In this document: positions 41,099 to 49,124 of the stretch, one piece after another
Layout: every line of letters begins with the position of its first letter
Position numbering within the stretch: the stretch's first letter is position 1
Assembly (NCBI RefSeq): GCF_000725545.1
Contig: NZ_JNZP01000028.1
Span: 1-64,000, forward strand
Source of the DNA: Streptomyces exfoliatus
GTDB lineage: Bacteria; Actinomycetota; Actinomycetes; Streptomycetales; Streptomycetaceae
Length of the DNA: 64,000 nucleotides
Direction: 5' to 3'
Made by a program: the position numbers and the translations under genes
Notes under the pieces: model-generated
What the model was told of the DNA's origin: nothing
The model's database searches: none
Seen by the model: the letters and a program-made list of their open reading frames with translations, nothing else

Positions 41099-43648
41099 AT
41101 GGCATTCAATCACTTACCAGCAGCCATGCACGACGCCTTGGAAGCATTGTCCGTCATGGCAGTGACACACTCGGTGCCGATGGCCAAGAATCAGCGCCCC
41201 CGTCGTCCCGCCGGAGACATGGGCAACCGACCCTCCCCCGGCATGGTCCTCGACCGGCTCTCCTCGGGCGAGAGCCGGGCCGCGCGCATCACTCATACGG
41301 AGCACATGCCCGCCCGGGAGGGTCGTCATGCCGTCTGGCCGCACCGCATCCGCCCGGAGGTGATCGCGGCGATCGAGGCGGCCGGGATCGAGCACCCCTG
41401 GGCCCACCAGGCGCAGGCCGCCGAGCACGCCCTCGACGGCGAATCCGTCGTGATCTCCACCGGAACCGCCTCGGGCAAGTCGCTCGCCTACCTCGCCCCG
41501 GTCCTCAGCACCCTCCTGGACGGCTCCGAGGCCGCCAACGGGCGCGGCACCACCGCCCTGTACCTCGCGCCCACCAAGGCCCTCGCCGCCGACCAGCGAC
41601 GCGCCGTGCGGGAACTGGCCGCCCCGCTCGGCAACCGGATCCGCCCCGCCGTCTACGACGGCGACACCCCGGTCGAGGAACGCGAGTGGGTCCGCCAGTA
41701 CGCGAACTACGTCCTCACCAACCCCGACATGCTGCACCGGGGCATCCTCCCGTCCCACCCCAGGTGGTCCTCCTTCCTTCGGTCCCTGCGCTACGTCGTG
41801 ATCGACGAGTGCCACACCTACCGGGGCGTCTTCGGCTCCCACGTCGCCCAGGTGCTGCGGCGCCTGCGCAGGATCTGCGCCCGGTACGGCTCCGAGCCGG
41901 TCTTCCTCCTCGCCTCAGCCACCTCCGCCGACCCGGCCGTGGCCGCCGGCCGTCTCACGGGCCTGCAGGTCACCGAGGTCTCCGACGACGCCTCCCCGCG
42001 CGGCGAGCTGGTCTTCGCGCTGTGGGAGCCGCCGCTGACCGAGCTGCACGGCGAGCGCGGAGCGCCCGTACGCCGCACCGCCACGGCGGAGACGGCGGAC
42101 CTGCTGACCGACCTGACCCGCCAGGGCGTCCGCTCGGTCGCCTTCGTCCGCTCCCGGCGCGGCGCGGAGCTGATCTCGGTGATCGCCCAGGAGCGGCTCG
42201 CCGAGACCGACCGGTCCCTCGCCCGGCGTGTCGCCGCCTACCGGGGCGGCTACCTGCCCGAGGAGCGCCGCGCCCTGGAGCGGGCCCTGCACTCCGGCGA
42301 GCTCCTGGGCCTGGCCGCCACGACCGCCCTGGAGCTGGGCGTGGACGTCTCGGGCCTGGACGCGGTCCTGATCGCCGGTTACCCGGGCACCCGGGCGTCC
42401 CTGTGGCAGCAGGCGGGCCGCGCCGGCCGCTCGGGCGAGGGCGCCCTCGCGATCCTCGTCGCCCGCGACGACCCGCTGGACACCTTCCTGGTCCACCATC
42501 CGGAGGCGATCTTCGACCAGCCGGTCGAGTCGACCGTCCTGGACCCCGACAACCCCTACGTGCTCGCCCCCCATCTGTGCGCCGCCGCCGCGGAGCTCCC
42601 GCTCACCGAACCGGACCTGGCCCTCTTCGGCCCGGCCGTCCCCGACCTGCTGCCCCAGCTGGAGGGCGCCGGTCTGCTGCGCCGCCGCTCCACCGGCTGG
42701 TACTGGACCCGCCGCGAGCGGGCCGCCGACCTCACCGACATCCGGGGCGGCGGCGGCAGCCCCGTCCGGATCGTCGAGGCCGGCACCGGCCGCCTCCTCG
42801 GCACCGTCGACGAGGCCGCCTCCCACACCGCCGTCCACGAGGGCGCCGTCCACCTCCACCAGGGCCGCACCTACCTGGTGCGGGAGCTGGACCTCAAGGA
42901 CTCCGTGGCCCTCGTGGAGGGGGCCGTCCCGCCGTACTCCACCACCGCCCGCGACACCACCTCCATCGCCGTACTCGACACCGACACCGAGATCCCCTGG
43001 GGAGCCGGCCGCCTCTGCTACGGCTCCGTCGAGGTCACCAACCAGGTGGTCTCCTTCCTGCGCCGTCGGCTGATCACGGGCGAGGTCCTCGGCGAGACGA
43101 AGCTCGACCTGCCGCCCCGCACCCTGCGCACCCGGGCGGTGTGGTGGACGGTCACCGAGGACCAGCTCGACGCCGCCCGGATCACCCCGGAGATCCTCGG
43201 AGGCGCCCTGCACGCGGCCGAACACGCCTCCATCGGCATGCTGCCCCTGTTCGCGACCTGCGACCGCTGGGACATCGGCGGCGTGTCCGTGCCGCTGCAC
43301 CCCGACACCCTGCTGCCCACCGTCTTCGTGTACGACGGCCATCCGGGCGGCGCGGGATTCGCCGAGCGCGCCTTCCACACGGCTCGCGCCTGGCTGACCG
43401 CCACCCGGGAGGCCATCGCCTCCTGCGAGTGCGAGGCGGGCTGCCCCTCCTGTATCCAGTCCCCGAAGTGCGGCAACGGCAACGATCCGCTCCACAAGCG
43501 GGGCGCCGTCCGCCTCCTCACGGAGATCCTCCGGGAGGCCCCGGCGGCCCCGGCGGCCCCGGAGCCCTCTGCGGCCCCGGAAGGCCCGGAGGGTCCCGCA
43601 GGCCCTGCCGCGGCCCCGCAGGGCCCCCAGGGCCCGCCCGCGACCTGA
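41099..43648 (+). CDS. DEAD/DEAH-box helicase, MrfA/YprA type
   Basis: An 849-residue superfamily 2 helicase with a DUF1998-like zinc region. Motif I STGTASGKSLAYLAP, motif Ia APTKALAADQ, motif II VIDECHTY (DECH), motif III LLASATSADP and motif VI QQAGRAGRSGEGA are present. Four Cys near the end (CECEAGCPSCIQSPKCGN) are the zinc ligands of MrfA, a 3'-5' helicase for mitomycin lesions in Bacillus. The last 40 residues are a Pro/Ala/Gly tail. From the start codon chosen, 90 residues precede the helicase core. It is divergent from bldG. Confidence 0.93.
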   Translation: MAFNHLPAAMHDALEALSVMAVTHSVPMAKNQRPRRPAGDMGNRPSPGMVLDRLSSGESRAARITHTEHMPAREGRHAVWPHRIRPEVIAAIEAAGIEHPWAHQAQAAEHALDGESVVISTGTASGKSLAYLAPVLSTLLDGSEAANGRGTTALYLAPTKALAADQRRAVRELAAPLGNRIRPAVYDGDTPVEEREWVRQYANYVLTNPDMLHRGILPSHPRWSSFLRSLRYVVIDECHTYRGVFGSHVAQVLRRLRRICARYGSEPVFLLASATSADPAVAAGRLTGLQVTEVSDDASPRGELVFALWEPPLTELHGERGAPVRRTATAETADLLTDLTRQGVRSVAFVRSRRGAELISVIAQERLAETDRSLARRVAAYRGGYLPEERRALERALHSGELLGLAATTALELGVDVSGLDAVLIAGYPGTRASLWQQAGRAGRSGEGALAILVARDDPLDTFLVHHPEAIFDQPVESTVLDPDNPYVLAPHLCAAAAELPLTEPDLALFGPAVPDLLPQLEGAGLLRRRSTGWYWTRRERAADLTDIRGGGGSPVRIVEAGTGRLLGTVDEAASHTAVHEGAVHLHQGRTYLVRELDLKDSVALVEGAVPPYSTTARDTTSIAVLDTDTEIPWGAGRLCYGSVEVTNQVVSFLRRRLITGEVLGETKLDLPPRTLRTRAVWWTVTEDQLDAARITPEILGGALHAAEHASIGMLPLFATCDRWDIGGVSVPLHPDTLLPTVFVYDGHPGGAGFAERAFHTARAWLTATREAIASCECEAGCPSCIQSPKCGNGNDPLHKRGAVRLLTEILREAPAAPAAPEPSAAPEGPEGPAGPAAAPQGPQGPPAT

Positions 43649-43979
43649 CCTCGGGCCGGTAGGGGCCGCGCGCCGCCCGGGCGGTCACCTCCGCGCGCTC
43701 GCCCCGCACCGCGCACCGCACCAGCTCGGCACTCTGCGCGGCGGCCACCCGGGCGGCGACGGCGCACGCCTCGGCCTCGCCCCACAGCGCCCGGTCCGCG
43801 GCGGCCAGGGCCGCCATGTCGGCGGCCCCGCCGGCCCGGTGCCGGGCCGCCACCGCCTGTCCGAGCATGAGCACCGCCCCGAACACCACGCACAGCGCAC
43901 AGGCCGCGAACGCCGCCCACACGGTCGCCGCACCCCGGTCGGACCCCCGGCCTCCCGTGCCCGGAGCCGAGCCGGTCAC
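43518..43979 (-). CDS. TadE/TadG-like pilus assembly protein
   Basis: A 153-residue protein, last gene of the Tad cluster. One membrane helix (AATVWAAFAACALCVVFGAVLM) follows RGSDRGA, then AARHRAGGAADMAALAAAD typical of the Rv3654c/TadG-like group. A pair of Cys (EACAVAARV and LVRCAVRGE) probably forms a disulfide outside. The C-terminal 45 residues are Pro/Gly-rich and antisense to the helicase gene's Pro/Ala tail, a 131-bp tail-to-tail overlap. The GTG start overlaps the TadE stop. Confidence 0.85.
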   Translation of the reverse strand: MTGSAPGTGGRGSDRGAATVWAAFAACALCVVFGAVLMLGQAVAARHRAGGAADMAALAAADRALWGEAEACAVAARVAAAQSAELVRCAVRGERAEVTARAARGPYRPEVRSRAGPGGPAGPRQGLRDPPGLPGPQRAPGPPGPPGPPGGSP

Positions 43980-44362
43980 CACGCAGCTCCGGGCCCCGGA
44001 CCTCCGCCGGCCGCGCCGTCGGCCACCGTGTCCTCCGCGAGGGCCGCCGCGTCCGCCCGCAACGTGACGCCCAGGCCCCGGGGACCGGGCGCCCTGGCCT
44101 CCACCGTCACCCGCCACAGCTCCCCCGCCCGCGTCACCGACACCCGTGCTCCCTCGGGCGCGGCGGCCCGGGCGGCCGACTCGGCGGAGGACACCGGCTC
44201 GGAGCGGGCCGCCGCCCGTGCTCCGGCCCGTGCCGCGTCCACGCACCGGATCTGCGCGGCGGCCGCCGCCAGCGCCCAGAGCAGCGTCACCGTGAACAGG
44301 GCCAGGACGGGCAGCACCATCGCCGCCTCCACGGTCACGAACCCCCGGTCAGAACGACGCAT
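43976..44362 (-). CDS. TadE-family pilus protein
   Basis: A 128-residue minor pilin-like protein. The N-terminus DRGFVTVEAAMVLPVLALFT is the TadE signature with the Glu seen in prepilin-like helices. One membrane helix is followed by an outer domain of about 80 residues (DAARAGARAAARSE, then GARVSVTRAGELWRVTVEA). It overlaps the pilin-like gene upstream by 14 bp and the TadG-like gene downstream by 4 bp. Confidence 0.9.
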   Translation of the reverse strand: MRRSDRGFVTVEAAMVLPVLALFTVTLLWALAAAAAQIRCVDAARAGARAAARSEPVSSAESAARAAAPEGARVSVTRAGELWRVTVEARAPGPRGLGVTLRADAAALAEDTVADGAAGGGPGPGAAW

Positions 44363-44579
44363 CGAGAGCCTTCCCGATCACCGACTCCAGCGCCCCCGAG
44401 ACCGCCCCGCTCGTCACGATCTTGTACAGAACCGCGGCGAACGCCGCCGCGGCGATCGTTCCCACCGCGTACTCGGACGTCGTCATCCCCGCGTCCCGGC
44501 GCGCCGCCGCCTTCCGCCGCGCCCACCATCCACACACCACCGCCGCCGCCCTGCCTGCCATGTCTCCCGTGCCTGCCAT
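44349..44579 (-). CDS. DUF4244 Flp pilin-like protein
   Basis: A 76-residue protein and likely major pilin of the Tad system. The prepilin-like cut site is inferred at RRDAGMTTSEYAVGTI: MTTSEYA has the Glu at +5 usual for pilins. The following helix (TIAAAAFAAVLYKIVTSG) would pack in the fibre. The ATG at MAGTGDM has GAGGAG 6 nt upstream; an earlier ATG lacks a good ribosome site. A dedicated prepilin peptidase gene is not in the window. Confidence 0.85.
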   Translation of the reverse strand: MAGTGDMAGRAAAVVCGWWARRKAAARRDAGMTTSEYAVGTIAAAAFAAVLYKIVTSGAVSGALESVIGKALDASF

Positions 44580-44642
44580 GCCGTGCTCCTCGTTCCGTCG
44601 TCGCCTGTCGCGTTTCGTCATGCCTCGTCCGTCCGTGCCCGG

Positions 44643-44678
44643 CCGTGTCCGCCGTGTCCGCCGTGTCCGCCGTGTTCG
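44643..44678. repeat. 9-bp repeat in the Tad cluster
   Basis: Four tandem CCGTGTCCG units (the last one CCGTGTTCG) fill part of the 103-bp gap between tadC and the pilin-like gene. They are outside the coding regions chosen, in the 5' leader of the pilin-like gene. Confidence 0.8.
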
Positions 44679-44682
44679 CCGT

Positions 44683-45450
44683 TCATCCGTCCAGGAGTCC
44701 CGTCGCGAGGCCGATCACCACCGGGGCCACTCCCACCGCCAGGAAGGCGGGCAGGAAGCAGAGCCCCACGGGGGCGCTGATCAGGACCTGCGCCCGGCGC
44801 GCCCTGGCCTCCGCCGTACGGGCGCGGGCCGACCGCAGCGCCGCCGCGTGCCGGGCGACGGCCTCCGCCGCCGGCGCACCCGAGGAACCGGCCCGCTCCA
44901 TGCAGCGGGCCAGCCCTGCGGCGCCCGGTGTCGCGCCGAACCTCCGCCACACCTCGGCCGGTTCACCGCCGAGCCGGAGTTCGGCCGCGGTGCGGGTCAG
45001 ACGCTCACCCAGCGGCCCGCCGACGGAACGGCCGACGGCCTCCGCCGCCTCCCCCGGTCCGGCTCCCGCCGAGGCGCAGGCGGCCAGCAGGTCGGCCGCA
45101 AGCGGGAGATGCCGTGCCGCCTCCTCGTCGTCGATCGCCGAGGTGGCGGAACTCTTGGCCTCGCCTCGCCGCACCCCGGCTGCCACCAGAGCCCCGGCGA
45201 GCAGGCCGCCGAGCCCGCCGAACAGCGCCCAGCCGAGGCCGGCCGCCGCGAGTGGCGCCAGCCAGTGCCCCACCCACCGGGGCAGCCCCGCCCGGGACTT
45301 CACGGCCCGTGGCGCCGGTGCAGGGAACAGGCTTCTCACCCGCCGCCGCACGCCACGCGCCCGCCGGCCGTTCACCACCTCCCGGGCGGCCTGCGCGCAG
45401 CAGACCAGCGCCAGGACCACGAGTACCGCCAGTTGAAAGGCCGCGATCAC
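44683..45450 (-). CDS. tadC: type II secretion system F-type protein (TadC)
   Basis: A 255-residue inner-membrane platform protein. It begins with a membrane helix (AAFQLAVLVVLALVCCAQA), has a middle region with two more hydrophobic stretches, and the T2SSF core LPLAADLLAACASAGAGPGEA, followed by the last helices (ISAPVGLCFLPAFLAVGVAP). The GTG start overlaps the tadB stop by four bases (GTGA). With TadB it forms the base on which TadA acts. Confidence 0.88.
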   Translation of the reverse strand: MIAAFQLAVLVVLALVCCAQAAREVVNGRRARGVRRRVRSLFPAPAPRAVKSRAGLPRWVGHWLAPLAAAGLGWALFGGLGGLLAGALVAAGVRRGEAKSSATSAIDDEEAARHLPLAADLLAACASAGAGPGEAAEAVGRSVGGPLGERLTRTAAELRLGGEPAEVWRRFGATPGAAGLARCMERAGSSGAPAAEAVARHAAALRSARARTAEARARRAQVLISAPVGLCFLPAFLAVGVAPVVIGLATGLLDG

Positions 45451-46343
45451 GCCCGCTCCCCTCCTCGTACGATCCGTGCGGCCCACCACAGTCCGGCCGC
45501 CTCCAGCGCCCCGCCCACCGCCAGGCAGCCCAGGCCCGCCGGCGTGTGCAGCAGCACCCGCAGGGGGTCGGCGCCAAGGGCCGCGCCGAGGGCGACGCCC
45601 GCCACCGGGAGCAGCGCGAGAACCGCCACCGTCGCCCAGGCGCCGGCCAGTTCGGTCCGCAACCGCTCCCGCCGCTCGTGGTGCTCCCGCAGGGCCGCTT
45701 CCAGCCGGTCGAGCCCGGCGGCCAGGCCCGCGCCCCCGTCCACGGCCACCTGCCAGCAGGCCGCCATGCCCGCGAGCCCGCCGGCGCCGTCCTGGCCTGC
45801 CGCCCTGCGCAGCGCGTCCGGCACGTCCCCGCCGAACCGGGCCGCCGCCAGCACCGCCGCCTCCTCACCGCCCAGCGCTCCCGTCTCCCGGGCCGCGAAG
45901 GACAGTGCCTGGGCGGGCTGCCACCCGGCTCTCAGCTCCCCGACGACCGCCCCGCACAAGGCCACCACCCGCTCGCCCCTCGCCTCCCGTTCCCTCCGCC
46001 GCTCGACCGCCCTCCATCGCCGCGCCACCAGCGGCACCGCGACCGCCCCCGCGACCAAGGGCAGCGGCGACGCGCCGAGCACCGCGACGGCCCCCGCCAC
46101 CGGCAGACACAGCCACGCCCGATGTCCGCGCACCACGGCCCACCACCGCGCGCCCACGGCCGGCCACCGGCCACCCCGGGCTCGGCGAGCGCCGGAGCCG
46201 TCGGACCCGCCGCCTACGAGCACCGCCCGTGCCCTGTTCACCCCACGGCGCCGCTCGGCCGCCCACCCCAGCGCGAGGCCCGCGCAGAGCCCCGCCGCGC
46301 CGTGGGCCACGGCCTGGACCGGCAGCAGTTCCGTCGTCACCAC
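45447..46343 (-). CDS. tadB: type II secretion system F-type protein (TadB)
   Basis: A 298-residue platform protein. Hydrophobic segments lie at the N-terminus, near residues 80-120 (LCLPVAGAVAVLGASPLPLV) and at the C-terminus. The T2SSF core is VVALCGAVVGELRAGWQPAQAL and VDGGAGLAAGLDRLEAALREH. The start is one of two adjacent GTG codons (46343 or 46340, the latter overlapping the tadA stop); GGAG lies 7 nt before the first. It is the partner of TadC. Confidence 0.88.
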   Translation of the reverse strand: MVTTELLPVQAVAHGAAGLCAGLALGWAAERRRGVNRARAVLVGGGSDGSGARRARGGRWPAVGARWWAVVRGHRAWLCLPVAGAVAVLGASPLPLVAGAVAVPLVARRWRAVERRREREARGERVVALCGAVVGELRAGWQPAQALSFAARETGALGGEEAAVLAAARFGGDVPDALRRAAGQDGAGGLAGMAACWQVAVDGGAGLAAGLDRLEAALREHHERRERLRTELAGAWATVAVLALLPVAGVALGAALGADPLRVLLHTPAGLGCLAVGGALEAAGLWWAARIVRGGERA

Positions 46344-47515
46344 GAGCCCGCTCCGATCAGCGAGCCCAGCCGCTCCCAGCCACGCTCCCGCGCGAAACCG
46401 GACGCGCCCCACCGCAGCGCCGGAACCGTCCGCACGAGACCGTCCCGGTCCCGCTCCAGGACGTGCACCTCGGCGATCCGCCGCCGCCCGCCCCGGTCCC
46501 GCGCCAGGTGCAGCACGACCGACAGACCGGCTGCCAACTGGCTGTGCAGGGCGGCCCGGTCGAGCCCCGCCGCCGTCCCCAGGGCCTCGAGTCGCGCCGG
46601 TACGTCCGCCGCGGTGTTGGCGTGGACAGTTCCAGAGCCGCCTTCATGACCTGTGTTGAGGGCGGCGAGCAGGTCCACCGCCTCGGGCCCTCTGACCTCT
46701 CCGACCACCAGCCGGTCGGGCCTCATCCGAAGCGCCTGCCGGACGAGGTCCCGCAGCGTGACGAGACCGGCGCCCTCCTGGTTCGCGGGCCGCGCCTCGA
46801 GACGCACGACATGCGGGTGGTCCGGCCGCAGCTCCGCCGAGTCCTCGGCGAGGACGATCCGCTCCCGCTCTCCCACCAGGCCGAGCAGCGAGGCGAGCAA
46901 CGTGGTCTTGCCCGTCCCCGTGCCGCCGCTGACCAGGTACGACACCCGGGCGTCGATCAGGGCGCGCAGGATCGGGGCGCCGCCGGGCGGCACGGTGCCG
47001 GCCGCCGCGAGCTCCTCCAGGGTGAAGGCGCGGGGCCGCACCACCCGCAGCGACAGGCAGGTCGAGCCGACCGCCACCGGTGGCAGCACGGCATGCATCC
47101 GGGTGCCGTCGGGCAGCCGCGCGTCGACCCAGGGCCGGGCGTCGTCGAGCCTGCGTCCGGCCACCGCCGCGAGACGCTGGGCGAGCCTGCGTACGGCGGC
47201 GGCGTCGGAGAAGGACACCGGGGCCCGTTCGAGACCGGCGCCCCGGTCCACCCACACCCGGTCGGGCGCCGAGACCAGGACGTCGGTGACGGCAGGGTCG
47301 GCGAGCAGCGGTTCCAGGGGGCCGGTGCCGATCAGTTCGCACCGCAACTCCTCCGCGGCGCCGAGCACTTCCGCGTCGCCGAGCAGCCGCCCCTGGGCAC
47401 GCAGCGCCGCCGCCACCCGGGCCGGGGTGGGATCGGACCCGCTGGCAGCGAGTCGCTGCCGCACGGCGTCGAGCAGCCCGGCACCGCCGCCGACGGCGCC
47501 TCCCGCCCCGGTCAC
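46337..47515 (-). CDS. tadA: Tad secretion ATPase (TadA/CpaF)
   Basis: A hexameric secretion ATPase of 392 residues that powers pilin assembly. Walker A GGTGTGKTTLLASLLGL, Asp box EDSAELRPDHPHVVRLEARP, Walker B RPDRLVVGEVRGPEAVDLL and the His box (NTGHEGGSGTVHAN) are intact. The N-terminal domain has DVLVSAPDRVWVDRGAGLE. The GTG start overlaps the Ssd stop. Confidence 0.94.
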   Translation of the reverse strand: MTGAGGAVGGGAGLLDAVRQRLAASGSDPTPARVAAALRAQGRLLGDAEVLGAAEELRCELIGTGPLEPLLADPAVTDVLVSAPDRVWVDRGAGLERAPVSFSDAAAVRRLAQRLAAVAGRRLDDARPWVDARLPDGTRMHAVLPPVAVGSTCLSLRVVRPRAFTLEELAAAGTVPPGGAPILRALIDARVSYLVSGGTGTGKTTLLASLLGLVGERERIVLAEDSAELRPDHPHVVRLEARPANQEGAGLVTLRDLVRQALRMRPDRLVVGEVRGPEAVDLLAALNTGHEGGSGTVHANTAADVPARLEALGTAAGLDRAALHSQLAAGLSVVLHLARDRGGRRRIAEVHVLERDRDGLVRTVPALRWGASGFARERGWERLGSLIGAGSW

Positions 47516-48675
47516 ACCGCACCGCCGGAGCCGAGGGCCCGCGTCCAGAACGCGTCGCAGAACCGGCCGAGCGGCCCACGGGGCTCGGCGCCCGGCGGCA
47601 GCCCCGCGTCCTGGTCCTCCACGATCCCCGGGTCGTAGGGCAGTTCACCGGCCAGTGGCAACCGCAGGGCGTCGGCCACCCATCGTTCGTCGAGTCCCGC
47701 CGCGTACGGGCCACGGACCACGGCCCGCAGGTCGCGCACGCCCACGGAGAGCGTCGAGGCGACCCGGTGGGCCGCCGCGACGGCCCTCAACTCGCCGGGA
47801 ACGACGAGCAGTCCGAGGTCGAGCTGCGCCTGCGCCTCCGCGGCCGCTGCGTCGGTTCCGCGCGGCAGGTCGACGACCACGACTCCGCCCCGGCGGCGAG
47901 CCGCGGCCAGCACGGACCGCACGGCCTCGGGCGGCACCGCGTCCACGGGCTCCCTGCCCCAGCTGAGCACCCGGACTCCCCGCACGGACGGCAGGGACTC
48001 CTCCAGGGCGCCGCCGGCCAGCCGGCCCTTCGAGGCCGCGAAGTCGGGCCAGCGCCTGCCCTCCTCGCGCTCGCCGCCGAGCAGCACATCGAGTCCGCCG
48101 CCCAGCGGATCGCCGTCGACGAGCAGGGTGCGCCGCCCGGTCCGCGCGGCGGCGAGCGCGAGCCCGCAGGCCAGGGTGGAGGCGCCGGCGCCCCCGCGCC
48201 CGCCGACGACCCCGACGGTCAGCGCCTGCCGGCCCACGCCTTCGGCCGCGTCGGCGATGCGGTCGACGAGGACGGCCTCGGCGTCGGGCAGCCTGAGCAC
48301 GCCCTCGGCGCCGATCTCGACGGCCAGTCGCCACACCGCCGGATCGTCGTGGTCACGGCCGACGAGAACGGTCCCGGGGCGGCGCACCGCTCCCCGGCAG
48401 AGGGCCGCGACATCGTCGCCGACCAGGACGAGGGGCGGATCGGTCCAGCTCGCCCGCCGCTCCGGCACCCGGTGGTGCACTTCGGGCTCGACTCCGGCAG
48501 CGGCGCACAGCCGCAGGAGGTCGTCGAGCAGCCCCAGATCCTCGGTGACGATCAGCGGCCCGGCGCGGCGCGGCTCGTCGGCCCCCTGCGCCTCCGGTCC
48601 GCCCTGCGCCTCCGCTCTGCCCGGCGCCGAAGCCGACGCCGCCGCCCCGGTCCTGGATGTCCTGAACGTCTCCAT
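47512..48675 (-). CDS. ssd: Ssd/TadZ-like septum site-determining ATPase
   Basis: A 387-residue MinD/ParA-related protein, first gene of the Tad cluster. After a receiver-like N-terminal part (LIVTEDLGLLDDLLRLCAAAG), the ATPase domain has VVGGRGGAGASTLACGLALAAA, a deviant Walker A in which Ala replaces the first Lys of KGGxGKT and Ala precedes Ser where Lys is expected, and the strand TLLVDGDPLGGGLDVLLGG. In M. tuberculosis (Rv3660c) and Streptomyces, Ssd affects septum placement; in other Tad systems TadZ positions the machine. The ATG at METFRTS has AGAGGG upstream. Confidence 0.9.
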   Translation of the reverse strand: METFRTSRTGAAASASAPGRAEAQGGPEAQGADEPRRAGPLIVTEDLGLLDDLLRLCAAAGVEPEVHHRVPERRASWTDPPLVLVGDDVAALCRGAVRRPGTVLVGRDHDDPAVWRLAVEIGAEGVLRLPDAEAVLVDRIADAAEGVGRQALTVGVVGGRGGAGASTLACGLALAAARTGRRTLLVDGDPLGGGLDVLLGGEREEGRRWPDFAASKGRLAGGALEESLPSVRGVRVLSWGREPVDAVPPEAVRSVLAAARRRGGVVVVDLPRGTDAAAAEAQAQLDLGLLVVPGELRAVAAAHRVASTLSVGVRDLRAVVRGPYAAGLDERWVADALRLPLAGELPYDPGIVEDQDAGLPPGAEPRGPLGRFCDAFWTRALGSGGAV

Positions 48676-48954
48676 GGCACACGCCCTCTCGTGATTCCCG
48701 CCGACCGCGAACTTCGCGACAGGAATCACCGTGGGGCCGTACCGGAAATCTTGGGGATGTCACCGAAAAACTGTGGATATCCGAAGCCCTGTGAATATCT
48801 TCGTCACCTCTCCGGGGACTGCCCGGAACGCAGCCCGCCGGTTACCGTGAGTGATGAATCGAGGGTCGGGCCGAGCTCAGGCCGGATCACGGCCGACGGC
48901 CGAAAGGAAGGGAGTGGACGATGTCCCACAGCGCCGAAACGGCTCCGGACATGC
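48676..48954. other. intergenic region upstream of ssd
   Basis: The divergent gap between ssd and the HAD gene, 449 bp in all, holds both promoters. AT-richer patches near 48740-48800 (ATCTTGGGGATGTC, TGTGAATATCTTCG) are the most promoter-like part. Its right part has a possible leader peptide and a hairpin, listed separately. Confidence 0.5.
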
Positions 48955-49052
48955 GACGACCCCCGCCGGGGGGGAGAGCGGGGGTCGTCTTTCCGGCCGA
49001 CTCGGGGGGGGAGGAGCCGGGCCGGGTTAGCACGGTCGCGAACGATCCGTGA
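48921..49052 (+). CDS. possible 43-residue leader peptide
   Basis: ATG at 48921 follows GGAAGGGAG at good distance and opens 43 codons, starting MSHSAETAPDMRRPPPGG and ending VANDP. It has no membrane segment and no run of one amino acid that would fit classical attenuation. A strong hairpin lies inside the frame. It could be a small gene, a leader, or chance. It precedes the HAD-type gene by 72 bp. Confidence 0.35.
   Translation: MSHSAETAPDMRRPPPGGRAGVVFPADSGGEEPGRVSTVANDP
48955..48989 (+). terminator. hairpin inside the HAD gene leader
   Basis: GACGACCCCCGC and GCGGGGGTCGTC pair perfectly (12 bp) around an 11-nt loop and are followed by TTTCC. It is terminator-like on the plus strand, between a good ribosome site and the HAD gene, so it may act as an attenuator. 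Confidence 0.6.
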
Positions 49053-49124
49053 CTTCCATGGTGTACCCGAGAGCCTTCTCAGGCAAACCCACACGCCCCA
49101 GCGTACGCCGAATGGCCGCCACCT

